Part shown: in pieces, positions 8,684-19,330 of the stretch
Layout of the letters: every line of letters begins with the position of its first letter
Position numbering within the stretch: the stretch's first letter is position 1
Translations under genes and position numbers: made by a program
NCBI GenBank assembly: GCA_916610825.1
Contig: OU744450.1
Location: 11,029,380 to 11,093,379 of the forward strand
Direction: 5' to 3'
DNA length: 64,000 nucleotides
Source: Haliclystus octoradiatus
Lineage: Eukaryota > Cnidaria > Staurozoa > Stauromedusae > Haliclystidae
Notes under the pieces: generated by a model
What the model was told of the DNA's origin: nothing
The model's input: the letters and a program-made list of their open reading frames with translations, nothing else
Databases searched by the model: none

Positions 8684-9865
8684 TTATGGATCGGTGAATT
8701 CATTACTTTGTGCATAAGCGTCTGTGAGACGTTCTTTGAGTTCATTCACCCACAGGCTATTTGATAACAAGTGTTCCATAGTGAAACTAGGCCACATACT
8801 TTTATCCCTGCTGATGTGACGAAATGCCTTGTTGTGAGCTTCTGCGATGTCCACCTGTTTTATTACGTCATCAAAACAAAGACGTATGCATTCATCTGCT
8901 GTGGAAAATGCGCATATTTCATGACCCATTATATTCTGTTCCTCATCTTTACACCCCATACATATGCTTTTAAGACAATCCAATACTTTAGGTGCCATTT
9001 GATCTACAAAAGCAGGAATTATTTGCCGTAATTGTCTGGTCAATACCGTAATTTCAGAACTATCTCCATCAGCGTCAGTGGTTATCGGCTTATGTCCGTT
9101 TGTGAAGGAATTTACTGGGTGATGAATAACGCTTCTGACAGGGTAAGAAAAATCACTGTCTGCCACTTTCATGTCGAGTAACTGCTTTTTGTAAGTTGAA
9201 TACGACTTTTTCATACCCTGCAGAACTTTGATCATTTCTTCTAAATTCTCCGCGTTAATAATAATGTGACCACATCCTTCTCTCGATGATGATGATTTAT
9301 GAACGTTATTTGAGAGACTCGATTTGTCACTGTGATCTACAAATGCTTTACTTGTTAATTGTAGTTTTTTAATACCTTGATTTCGCAAGGTCTTTAAACG
9401 TTTTGCAAAACCAGATTCGTCTCCATTGTTATTAGGTTGTCGATCATTCACCCATTGTGGTAATTCAACCTCTTTATTTTCAGGGACTTGAGGCTTCGTT
9501 TTCTTTGTTGATGTGGATTTCCCCAATTTGATAAAATCGACATTTCGACGTTTCAATTCTTTATCACTGTTGGCTTGTGTAACAGATCCGCTAATATGAC
9601 GAGGCTTGTGAGATTTTCTCTTGTTGTGTTTTGAAGGCTGAATCACTTCAATGATTGAACTATCATCGTCATCCATCTTGTCTGGAACAATTGGCTGACT
9701 ATTTACTGCAGTTGGTTTATTCATCAGCGAATCAAGCGTTTCATATTCTGATGCAGTAAATGGTGTGGCAGTGAATTCCAAATCATCCATTGAAGCCATT
9801 ATGCAAATAAACAACTCAACTGCTATACCGTATGTCAAATTGTAATGAAATGAAACGATTTTCAA
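8684..9865 (-). CDS. Unknown Polinton-associated protein (about 370-393 aa)
   Basis: This intact minus-strand frame is convergent with the polymerase. The true start is probably the internal MASMDDLEF or MDDLEF (about residues 23-26), because the first ~22 residues read like 5' leader. The N-terminal half is acidic then Lys/Arg/Ser-rich (residues about 60-200; candidate nuclear-localisation runs KHNKRKSHKPRH and KRLKTLRNQGIKK). A coiled-coil-like segment follows (NLEEMIKVLQGMKKSYSTY). The C-terminal third is a cysteine/histidine-bearing helical domain (CLKSICMGC, HEICAF, ECIRLCF; about 295-345). I do not recognise a named family; the Cys/His spacing could bind zinc. Position and length suit an adintovirus/Polinton accessory or regulatory gene. 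No LxCxE-type motif was seen. Confidence 0.6.
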   Translation of the reverse strand: MKIVSFHYNLTYGIAVELFICIMASMDDLEFTATPFTASEYETLDSLMNKPTAVNSQPIVPDKMDDDDSSIIEVIQPSKHNKRKSHKPRHISGSVTQANSDKELKRRNVDFIKLGKSTSTKKTKPQVPENKEVELPQWVNDRQPNNNGDESGFAKRLKTLRNQGIKKLQLTSKAFVDHSDKSSLSNNVHKSSSSREGCGHIIINAENLEEMIKVLQGMKKSYSTYKKQLLDMKVADSDFSYPVRSVIHHPVNSFTNGHKPITTDADGDSSEITVLTRQLRQIIPAFVDQMAPKVLDCLKSICMGCKDEEQNIMGHEICAFSTADECIRLCFDDVIKQVDIAEAHNKAFRHISRDKSMWPSFTMEHLLSNSLWVNELKERLTDAYAQSNEFTDP

Positions 9866-9908
9866 ACGAGGCTTTTATTACCCTGGATGATTGACATGTT
9901 GTCAATCA

Positions 9909-10103
9909 ATCGTTGCGCTTTTGGTAATCGGATTAATGGATCGTTGCGCTAAACCGGATCGTTGCGCAAATACCGGAGTGGTTGACCGGATCGTTGCGCA
10001 AATACCGGAGTGGTTGACCGGATCGTTGCGCTAATACCGGATTGGTTGACCGGATCGTTGCGCAAATCGTTGCGCTTTTTACCGGAGTTCCGGATCGTTG
10101 CGT
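9909..10103. repeat. Eight-copy ATCGTTGCG[C/T] array at the right flank of the Polinton
   Basis: The decamer ATCGTTGCGC starts at 9909, 9940, 9958, 9990, 10022, 10054 and 10066, and a variant ATCGTTGCGT starts at 10094. The middle copies follow a 32-bp unit containing ACCGG and a GGTTG block. Several copies extend to TTGCGCAA, a palindrome identical to the C/EBP-type core. The array lies immediately upstream of the minus-strand ORF at 8684-9865, so it may be promoter, origin or part of the terminal inverted repeat. The left terminus is outside the window, so the last option cannot be tested here. Confidence 0.75.
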
Positions 10104-11334
10104 CGTTGCCTATTGTTTGGCCCAGAACCCGTCAAATACATCTACTAATCTCTGAACGAGTAACTACTTGATAAGTAAGCATATTTAAGGTCCTTTATTA
10201 ATGAAACGGAATTCGTTCATGTTTCTTTAGTAAAAATCAAAGGGTTTATTTATGATTAATAATAATTATAACATTTCTAGCGCTCGAACTATTTTGCAAT
10301 TTCATTCAATGATGAAAAACTACATCATTCAAAACCATAGTTTTTTTTACAATTGAGTCTCATATCTACCGTAATTAAAACATATTCAATGTACAAAGCA
10401 TGTACTATATATGATCAGAGTCATTGGCCTCAATAACATTATTTGGGCTGCTTTCATTTGACAGTGTTGCAAAATTGTCATCTATAAGCTCTATCTGCTC
10501 AAGACGTTGCTTTTTATAACAGTAAAATTCGTTTTTGTGGGAATCAGATCCTGCACATCCCTAAGAATTCTAGGGCTATGCCACAGTCCTATTTAAATTG
10601 GGCTATTAATCTTTTCTGGTGCCTGATAGAGACTGATGTGTCATTAAATAAGATTTTTTTTTTCTATAATTAAATGTTTCAGGTGCAGCCGACGATGCTC
10701 TTTTTAATAATTTCTTACAGTCATTTAGCTCTTTCTGAAGCCTTTCATATCATGCTTCCTCTTTCTTGAGATCCAATATAAATTTTTTTGAGCAATCACA
10801 AATTTGCTATTGTCACTTTGTAATTGGACTACATCCATCTCTGTGTAATATACTTTTAGTAGATAATTGCTACTGTCTAGTCTCCAATCGTTTTGCAGCA
10901 GCTTGGCACATATACCCTGTTTACGCTAATTTACTTAGAATAATTACTTTACTTAATTATTAACAACGCTAGTCGTTCTTAGATATACATTACGTATTAC
11001 TTTAGGTTAAATAGATATAAACGCTAGTCGTTGTTGGAATACATTGATTAATCTAAAGTTGTATTAATTGACGTAAGTTTTTTGTATATATTTAATTAGT
11101 TACACCTACGAGTTTGTAAATATGTTTAGTTGCCAACTGATATTGATTATCAATTTATCAATCGTTTAATAATTTAGCTATATACATGTAAAGATTGAGT
11201 TGTTTGGAAACTTCCGTGCGTGTGAAGCTCTCATTACAAATTGTATATTAACTGGTTTAAATCGTATTTACAACAGTTAGCTAATTCAAGAACGAAGGTA
11301 ATTATCTTAATTTTATGACTTGTTATTTATGTTT
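10104..11334. other. AT-rich flank, probable host DNA beyond the Polinton
   Basis: There is no convincing coding frame or RNA gene. ACGCTAGTCGTT occurs twice (about 10966 and 11018). The exact Polinton terminus is probably between about 10090 and 10140, where the GC-rich array gives way to AT-rich sequence, but I cannot fix it. Confidence 0.4.
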
Positions 11335-14300
11335 TACTAGCAATGAGTGTAGTCCATAATGGACCTTCTATGATAAAACTTTCAGATCACTTATAATTAA
11401 ACAATTGACTAAGCTTTCTATCGCTGTATAATACGGAGTATGAACTCTGGAGGAGAACATGAGACACAATACGCATTGAAACGATGTAGCATTAATCAAT
11501 ACATCTTAATCATTCCTTTAATAAAAATTTAATTTATTTCACATCAATTGAGTCGATTGAAATGTATAATTTAACGTAGCTTTGTCTACATAGAAAAACT
11601 TTATTTTATGTGTTGAAAGGAAGCCAGAACACATTAATTATTATAAATTACAAATACTCAGTCAAATTTCGAAATCTGAAACTATCCATAAAAAATCACT
11701 TCAAATCCGATCAGATCCGAAGACCTAAAATATTAACCCGAATCTGACCCGACACGATCGGATCGCGTTCGGTTCGAATTCATAAATCTTTATTGCAATA
11801 TATACAACACTAATGTGGTGTTCACAAAATAACGCCGTCAAGGTGTGGCCGGTCAAACTCGTGGCATTGCATGCAATATATTCAGCATTAAATTAATTTA
11901 GCTTCGACAAAACACATGGTCCACTAATTTCTGTTATTAACATGATCAAGCGATATCTTTTGTTAATTAACAATGATTTACTGCTTCATATTAAAAAAAA
12001 AATCAGAAAAATCGTTGATAAAAACTGCCGAATGGCAGATTTGAACTTACGACCCTGATTTTGTAATACCAGAGCATTAACCAATGAGCCAACCCCTTAC
12101 ATACTGTTGTACGCGCCTTGACTGTACTAATCAACAAACCTATTGCTTCGACAACGTATTACTGAACAAGGCGACAGCGCGTGTATTGATTTCAAACTAT
12201 ATATATAATCTGATAATATTATGATATGATAGTATATGAGCCTATATATTTTTGATCTTTGCAATCTCAGCAAGTAGGCCTGTGATTTTCATGGCAGTCT
12301 ATCAAAATACTAAGAGTTCGTTGAAAATAAAATTTTAAAAGTAAACAAAAGATGTGAAATGTTGAACTCATAGTGCTTCTTGTTATCAAATTTTCCAGAC
12401 TAATAGCATCAACATTCTTTTAAAAGGAAATAAAATTCTATAATAAATCGCTATACTAATTCGATATTGATATTATGTTACATCTTGTTGTCAATATTTC
12501 TACGCGCTATTTATAATACATTACAGATGTCGAATGAAAGGAAAGACGATTATGAATAAATTAATTATTTTGATAGAAAAACGAAAACAACTCATTTTGC
12601 CAGATTCGTGATATGCATATTTATTCAGAATTTATTGAAACGGACGCGATGGTTTATAGAGTGGAAATGTTTAGTGCAGCTTCAAAGATATAAAATACCA
12701 TAGCCGATGGTAATATTTAAATGCTCATGTTATGATGTCTGACGAAAAGGATAATTTACTATGTAGAAAATGAATCTACTTTACCATGCATTTGATTACG
12801 ATATGAAATGATCATTTTTGTCAGAATTATTTCGAATAAAAGACAATCTTTATTTTATTCTTATCGGGCGTACATTCTCCTTCGATAAAATATGGTTGTT
12901 AACTTACTATTGATTGGTGTATTAACTCAGAGAACCCGCTATTATGTATTTAAATGTTGTTCGGAGATTATGCCGCTCGTATAGTTTTTATTTGGATCTC
13001 ATTTGGAAAATGGTAAGTTTTATTTTAATAAATATTGTTTGCTATGATCGATTATTTCGTGCAACCTTTTCACTTTTTATTTTTGTAACACAAGGTTTGT
13101 TACACTCATCCAAACTGTATTAACTATTTAAAAATGTTTTTGAATTATGTTTTTGTGCTTTTAAATTCAAAGCAAAATTTTTGAACGCTGAAAATATTAT
13201 AATTATTATTATTTATCACAAATCATACGCTCAATTCAATTTAACTTTGTTAAATTTGATATACCTGAAATTAACTTTATTAAATGTTGATCAAAGATAA
13301 TAACAAGACATCGCTATTTTTATTCTCGAAACTGTAGTAACATACTGTGTCTTATTCGTATAGCAAGTCAACAAAATGAAATTTTAATATTAATCGATGC
13401 CAGTATAATTCCTTCGTTAATTATGGAAGCAAAATCTGAAAATAAAAGCCTTGCTGCTTAAAACCAAATGATTCGTTTTTTTATATTAAATAATAAATTA
13501 TAAAAATACTTTTGTGCAATGCCTTGATTAATTCTAAACTCTATGATTTTAGACTGTAGACAGATAATCTCTTCGAACTTTGAATATTTTTCGAAATAGT
13601 CGAACGCCAACGCCAATTTGAAAATTCTTGCAAATTAATTTGTTTTTAAGCCCCGCGATAGATTATTCATTTCAAAACAGATTGTTTGCTCAGTGTTCTC
13701 ACAAATTATGTATCAAAATAGCCTTTTTAAAAGTGAAATGTTTTATATCTCGATTTTGAGAAAAGTAATGAACGGCATTTTGTTTCATTAATAAATTAAA
13801 TTAAGACCTCAAGTCTCTTTAATTTCATAGCGTTTGTGCCGCGCTATATGTATTGCTGATATCAACACTACATGAAATATGTCTACGTTTCTTTGATTTC
13901 AAAACATATTTTGTCTGGCCTAGTTATACTGGTAATTCAATGTAATTCAGTATTTCGTATTGCTTTAATTATCATAAAACTGATTCAGTTTCAAGTTTCA
14001 CTTGTTCAAACAATTTACACGCAGCTTTTAAATTTAAAGCAAAATATTTTTGTTCTGGAGATTTCAATTTGAAGTCGATTTGGCTGCCCGCTAGATTATC
14101 GACCTATGAAATTTTTCAAAATCTCTGAATTTTTTAATGCAATGATATCAAATAAAATATCAGATGAAGTATATTATTTTAAAACAACGCCATAGACCCA
14201 TACTTTTCATACAACAAATTTGTTACTGTACACGGTTATCTCGACACAAATGTTTGCATAATTTCCCGACAACGGATTATCCGTATTATATCGCCAGTAA

Positions 14301-14392
14301 GACGTACATAAGTCGCGGACAGACACAGAAATATCGAAATATAGAAATATAGAAATATTGTGATATATAAACAGACAGTATTATGTATATAA
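11335..14392. mobile_element. 3.05-kb interspersed repeat, copy A
   Basis: Collinear and highly similar to 25314-28365, from the shared ACTAGCAATGAGTGT start to the shared GTATATAAGTGAT end. Small indels and scattered substitutions separate the two. The start holds a palindrome reading GGTCCATTATGGACC in copy B. There is no transposase, reverse transcriptase or long frame, and terminal inverted repeats were not recognised. It contains a tRNA-like pol III region, and near the end a short frame (14164-14352) kept in both copies. Partial copies lie at 22.6 kb and 41.7 kb. It is most likely a long non-autonomous transposon; a segmental duplication is less likely given the extra fragments. Confidence 0.7.
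12022..12105 (-). ncRNA. tRNA-like pol III sequence in repeat copy A
   Basis: On the minus strand, TTGGCTCATTGGTTAATGC matches a tRNA A box and AGTTCAAATCT is a degenerate B box about 40 bases later. The sequence between them can form an anticodon-arm-like hairpin. The B box departs from GGTTCGAATCC, so it is a tRNA-derived promoter relic and not a credible functional tRNA. Confidence 0.5.
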
Positions 14393-14694
14393 GTGATTAT
14401 GATATTTCTTAGCATTGTATTAACTTATGAATTAATTAATTGCTATTGTTATTTAGAAAAACCAGATTACAGATTATACAGAATACTCAGAGTACAAAGA
14501 CTACTCGGATTGAGATAAACAATCAAACAGTATCATTTCTGCGTGTTTTCATCATCAAAGCAAAATATACAAATGACACTCCACAGACGCTGGGTGTCGT
14601 CTACAGTTTTTCTTCTATTAAATGTGAATTAATGGAGATATTGATGAATTGAACAGATAAGATCTACCGTGGTTGTGGTATATATCGTCCAAGA
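14393..14694 (+). other. Leader region between the repeat and the BEL/Pao gag
   Basis: About 300 bp of AT-rich sequence precede the gag-like start. They may include the remains of a 5' LTR and primer-binding site (TGGTATATATCG near 14676), but no second LTR is available to prove it. Confidence 0.3.
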
Positions 14695-16169
14695 ATGGAG
14701 ACGAGAGCCCGTGCCAAAGAAATGGAAGAAGCTCAATTGGTCAATGATGCAATGGTTGATGTTCTGAAAGATCTCAACGAAGTTTATGTCAATGCCAAAG
14801 CCTTAGGTCCTGGAAGAGACACGAACGATGTATTGGCAATAAGAGATAAGTTGCAGACAGTTTGGAGTCGGTAAGTCGTAATTAATGAACGATTATTATC
14901 AATAACCGATGAACAATTTAAGGAAGACGTGCGCCGTGCACATTATGAACGATTAGGAGAAATGTCGTGTGTAGATATATTGCTAAACGAGTTATTAATT
15001 ACTGCTGATATAGGTGAAAACTACTACTGCGAAAACTGGCGGAATTTGAAACAAAATCAAATGAAAACAATTCAGGAGTTGACACATTGTCATCTCATGC
15101 TTTACTACAACCAGCCGTATTGAGTGAAGCACTTGCTTTCATACAACGTTTAAGCATTGCTCATGAACTACCATCACCAGAAGTGATAAAATTTAACGGC
15201 GATGCTGTACAATATCCAAGATTTAAAACAAGATTCGAAGAATTATTCTTAAACAAACCAATGTCAGAAAGCCAGAAAATGAAAAGGCTTCTGCAATTTC
15301 TGGACGGATCTGCCAAAACTGCTGTTGAAGGTTTAGAGATAACTGGTGCAGGAAAATTAACCAAAGCCATGGAATTGTTGGATGATCGTTACGGCCAACC
15401 TTTCATAATTGTAAATTGTTGTTTGAAATCAATTTGTGAAGGTAAACAAATAAAAAGTGGTAACCGCGAAGCCTTTCGTGAATTTTCAGACAAGGTACGA
15501 CATGTACGAGAAACCTTGGCTAGTCTAAAATGCTTAAACCAAGTAACAAATGCAGATTTGCTTGCAGTAGCAACACGAACACCAGTATATTTTCAACGAA
15601 AATGGCGCGATGAAGCTAGTAAAATAAGAAAAACGTTAATCCCAAACATCGATGATTTCTTGAAGTTATTGGAGCGTGAGTCAAAATCTCTGAACGATCC
15701 GATATTTGGAACACTTGGTTTTGAGGCCAAAGTAGATGCCACTTCAACAAAAATGAAACAGAATAATTACAAACCAGTAAAGGCTACAACTTTGGCTACA
15801 ATTTCGTCAAGTTCATCTGCTGGAAAAACCAAAACATGTCCACAATGTAAAAATGACCATGATCTGCACAAGTGCAAGCAGTTTGAAAAATTATCATATT
15901 CGTCACGACATGAATTTGTGCGAGAAAATAATCTTTGTTTTCGATGTTTAAAGACCAATCATCTTGCAAGAAGTTGTAGATCTAATTTCAAATGTCAAAT
16001 TAAAAATTGTGGCAGACGCCATGCAACTTTACTACATCCACCAGACGACGAAAGCAGCGCAACAGAACAGAATAACACAACAATAGAAACAACAACAAAG
16101 GCATGCAACGCAACATCAAGCACACACAGCAAAAACACAAATTCTAGGCAAGAATATATATTTTTTTAA
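14695..16169 (+). pseudogene. Broken BEL/Pao-type retrotransposon gag
   Basis: The main frame (15087-16169, 360 codons) starts near a retroelement domain of the DUF1759 type: IKFNGDAVQYPRFKTRFEEL (residues about 34-53), followed by a helical region to about residue 200. Three zinc-knuckle-like clusters follow: CPQCKNDHDLHKC, CFRCLKTNHLARSC and CQIKNCGRRHATLLH (about 235-315). This order is characteristic of BEL/Pao gag. The N-terminal part is present upstream in other frames: a start at 14695 reading METRARAKEMEEA ends near 14870, and further gag-like sequence occurs in the frame of 14929-15123. At least two frame changes therefore separate it from the main frame. No protease, reverse transcriptase or integrase follows; the relic ends at the TTCTTGAA array. 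Confidence 0.8.
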
Positions 16170-16350
16170 ATAAGAACATGTTTCTTGAAACAAAAACCAT
16201 ATTCTTATATCAAGAATGAGATTCTTGAATCAAGAAAGCAATTCTTGAATTGAGAATCCTATTTGGTTCTGAAAGAGGAAATTCTTGAAACAAGAAACAC
16301 TGTCGTGATGATTCTTGAACCAAGAATTTCGAAGAAGTAATCAAGAATAT
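16145..16350. repeat. Phased TTCTTGAA palindrome array
   Basis: The palindrome TTCTTGAA starts at 16182, 16222, 16242, 16282 and 16312, intervals of 40, 20, 40 and 30 bp. Additional CAAGAA half-motifs lie between. Each TTCttGAA matches a two-unit heat-shock-element core, but true HSE arrays repeat every 5 bp, so the resemblance is partial. Confidence 0.65.
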
Positions 16351-16639
16351 GTGAGCAAGAAAAGTTTAATATAGTATATATTGTAAAATTTAGTAAGCTC
16401 TTTGAAACGAGGTTTTGTATAAATTTAAAATTCCTGAATAAATAATCAAATAGATGATGATTAGTACTGAAAGAAACAAACTAAAGGAAAGCATCAAATT
16501 ACATATTCATTGATGCCACACTGCGATAACGATTTGAAGGAAAAATATTCCCAAATGGGTCAAGCTGGATTATATGATAATGCTATAGAATGGTTGAGGA
16601 ATTGAAATTGAACATTGCAGCTAGTTAGTTGTTTTCGTG

Positions 16640-17285
16640 AAATTTTAATGCAGCATTTTACCTTTAGACCAAAAGCCATACCTTTGGACCAAAAATCATA
16701 CCAAGCATGGAGTATCTAACTTGTGTAATTTTGCAGTAATAACCCTATATACGTACAAACGCTTATGGCTGAGTAACTCAATATTTTTTACAATTAGGAA
16801 TGAAATTTGATTTGGTAGTGTGTTTATGGATTTAAAACATTTCTGTGAATTTTGGATGCAAAATATCATCTTTGGACGAAAAATCATACCAAGCATGGAG
16901 TATCTAACTTGTGTAATTTTGCAGTACCGGTAATAACCCTATATACGTACAAACGCTTATGGCTGAGTAACTCAATATTTTTTACAATTAGGAATTGAAA
17001 TTTGATTTGGTAGTGTGTTTATGGATTTAAAACATTTCTGTGAATTTGGATGCAAAATATCATCTTTGGACCAAATAATATACCAAGCATGGGCTATCTA
17101 ACTTTTGTAATTTTGCAGTAATAACCCTATATACGTACAAACGCTTATGGCTGAGTAACTTAACATTTTTTACAATTAGGAATTAAAACTTAATTATATA
17201 GTTAGATATCTGTTGAAGAATGTTTCTGTGAATTTTGGATGCAAAATATTATCTTTGGACCAAAAATCATACTGTCTACCTTTGT
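16640..17285. repeat. Tandem repeat of about 190 bp, three copies plus a partial
   Basis: The landmark ACCAAGCATGG starts at 16700, 16888 and 17082 (periods 188 and 194). Each unit also carries CTATATACGTACAAACGC and the TTTGGACCAAA motif. A partial fourth unit ends near 17270. It is non-coding, a satellite-like local expansion. Confidence 0.85.
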
Positions 17286-17860
17286 CTGCTCAGAGGAACC
17301 AAGGACTAGAAAAAGAGTAAATCACAAAAACTACAGCCAAGCTCATCAATCAATCCTTTGAAAAAAAGTTATGTATAACTTAAAGGTTCTGAATAAATGA
17401 TGATGATGAGGATGATGATGATCTTTGATTTAATAGGAAATAATATTTCAAGACATTGCAAGAGTGATCAGTTATGACAGGTGGTCGCTGTGTAGAGATT
17501 GCTGTTATAGCAGGATTGATTGTATATGTATAAAGGATATATTCAACATTTTGGGCATAACCTTCATGTGAAGTTCCGTGTTCAATTTTCATTCCATGGC
17601 TAAATTAGTAACATGAACGACTGGATAACTGTGGTCTATATACGAAGTTACATTGTCCTGTCGAGGAGTAAAAGGTATTAGTTTGTTAGTTTAATTTGAT
17701 TTAAAATTTCTTTTTCTGCTGTTTTTCTGCAGGCCTATCATCAAATCGTAATAGTCAATTTCTGTCAAAATTAAGGAATAGTCTAAAAGCAATAACTCTA
17801 AGGTCAGCCTCTCTCGAACCAACTCACTAAACGAGGCTCGACACTAGATCAAGGAGGATC
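17286..17860. other. Non-coding spacer
   Basis: No gene was recognised. A short (GATGAT)n run lies at about 17399-17422; otherwise the sequence is unremarkable and AT-rich. Confidence 0.4.
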
Positions 17861-17869
17861 GCAATTTGA

Positions 17870-18060
17870 TCACGTGTTTCACTCGATCACGTGATTAGTG
17901 TTAGTGATTAGGGTTAGGGTTTCGTCACGTGATAACAACCCGGCCGAGTTTACATTCGTTTCCGTTACCCAACTTCTCGTCGGCATGGCACAGTGGTAGT
18001 GCGTCCGACTAGTATTCGCATCATGCTAGTTCGATGACAGGTCACTCCAAATTTTATATT
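17870..18060 (+). mobile_element. tRNA-derived SINE with telomere-like and CACGTG 5' sequence
   Basis: A box TGGCACAGTGG (about 17986-17996) and a B-box-like AGTTCGATGAC (about 18029-18039) define a tRNA-derived head. Upstream lie TTAGGGTTAGGG (about 17914-17925) and TCACGTGATAAC (about 17935). The region also has two further CACGTG hexamers. The block from TTAGGG through the tRNA part is shared with the inverted copy at 57040-57215. The 3' body and tail are not clearly delimited. Confidence 0.65.
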
Positions 18061-18379
18061 TATTTTCATTATTATGTTTCAAACTGTTGGTTAAGTTGCT
18101 ATTCGCTCATAATACGCATGCGTTGCTACTCGAAAAAAACGAAGCAAACAAGCACCACAGTCGCCCTTAGAGTTATGGCAAATAGACTCTTCCCGAAAAT
18201 ATTTGCGACCATGATATCCCCAGGCATTTGCCTGAAATTGTTCATGGAGATCAATGCATATTACAAAGTTGTAATTTTGTTGTAAATGTACCTAGTTGTA
18301 AATGTCATACCTAGTTGTTTTTCTAGTTTTTCTATGTCGATTTGTTTAATCTTCATACATAGCCTCGTTTTGATAATTT

Positions 18380-19330
18380 GATACATATGTATGTATGTAT
18401 GTATTTTATTTGTCAACAATGGTGACAGGCAAATACAGGAAAACTTGTGGTTCCCACTTATGTAAAGCCGTTAAAAAAGTTAAGATATGTTATTAAGATA
18501 AAAGTTTTACAAACAAAAATTGCTACTCAAATATTCACAAGGCATTTAGAACTATCTAGCTAAGGTAAAAAGGTTATAAGATAAAGTTTAAAGGTTACGA
18601 CATTTGTACTAAAGTATTTACAAGGCATTTAGATCTATGCTAGCTAAAGAACGCTTGAATGCTGGCACTGTCTTTGAAGTAACACATTTCTCTGGCAGAG
18701 AATTCCACCAAGGTATGACACGATTGCAAAAGTCATTTTGAATGGAATAAACTTGGGGATTGATTTTGATTTTAATTTGTACGAGTTTCCTCTCATGTTG
18801 TATTTATTTATATCAAAATCGCAAAGCTTATTTATGTCTAAATCGACCATATTATGGGTTATCTTAAACATAAAACTTAAATCATTTTCAATTCTACGAG
18901 TTTCCAACGATTCAAGATTGTAATATTTTAGTCTTTCAGGATATGACTTGTAATACAAACTGTCTACTCTTGAAGGGTTCAATATTCTTGTTAAATGCCT
19001 TTGAACTTTCTCTATTGTAACAATATCTCTTTGGAGACAGGGATCACACACTGGTGAAACCGTTTCCAACAGTGGGCGTTCATATGTTTTGTAGGCTTTG
19101 ACTAGTAATTCAGGATTACGACAGGTGAAACATTTTAATATTCAATAAAGTCTTGAGTATGCTTTAGATGCAATCATTGAGCAATGAGAAGATGACTTTA
19201 GATCTGCAGTGAGGATAAATCCAAGGTCTTTGATCTTATTTACAGGTTGTAAATAGTGTCCAGATAAGTTGTAATCACATGAAGGTATTTTCATGTTTCC
19301 TACACTAAAGACTCAGCGTTTTTTAAACGC
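18380..19330 (-). pseudogene. CR1-like LINE fragment, C-terminal reverse transcriptase
   Basis: The longest frame (18644-19069) reads like the C-terminus of a CR1/L2-type ORF2: PCLQRDIVTIEKVQRHLTR, LKYYNLESLETRRIENDL and FKITHNMV. Upstream to about 19330 a disrupted frame continues with the thumb-like IKDLGFILTADLK and the CFTCRNPELLVKAYKTY block. The same layout is seen in the more complete LINE at 60.3-63.1 kb. Towards the 3' end the fragment decays into AT-rich sequence and an (ATGT)n-like tail near 18385-18402. It is 5'-truncated and carries frame breaks. Confidence 0.75.

Noticed and set aside
9909..10103. A CRISPR array
   Set aside because: The host is a eukaryote, units are 32 bp in direct tandem with no unique spacers, and no cas genes exist.
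12022..12105. A functional tRNA gene
   Set aside because: The B box is degenerate and T-arm pairing is poor; the same sequence recurs inside a repeat, so it is tRNA-derived.
16182..16319. A true heat-shock element array
   Set aside because: HSE units repeat every 5 bp in alternating orientation; here only isolated TTCnnGAA pairs at 20-40 bp spacing are seen, so it is kept as a repeat only.
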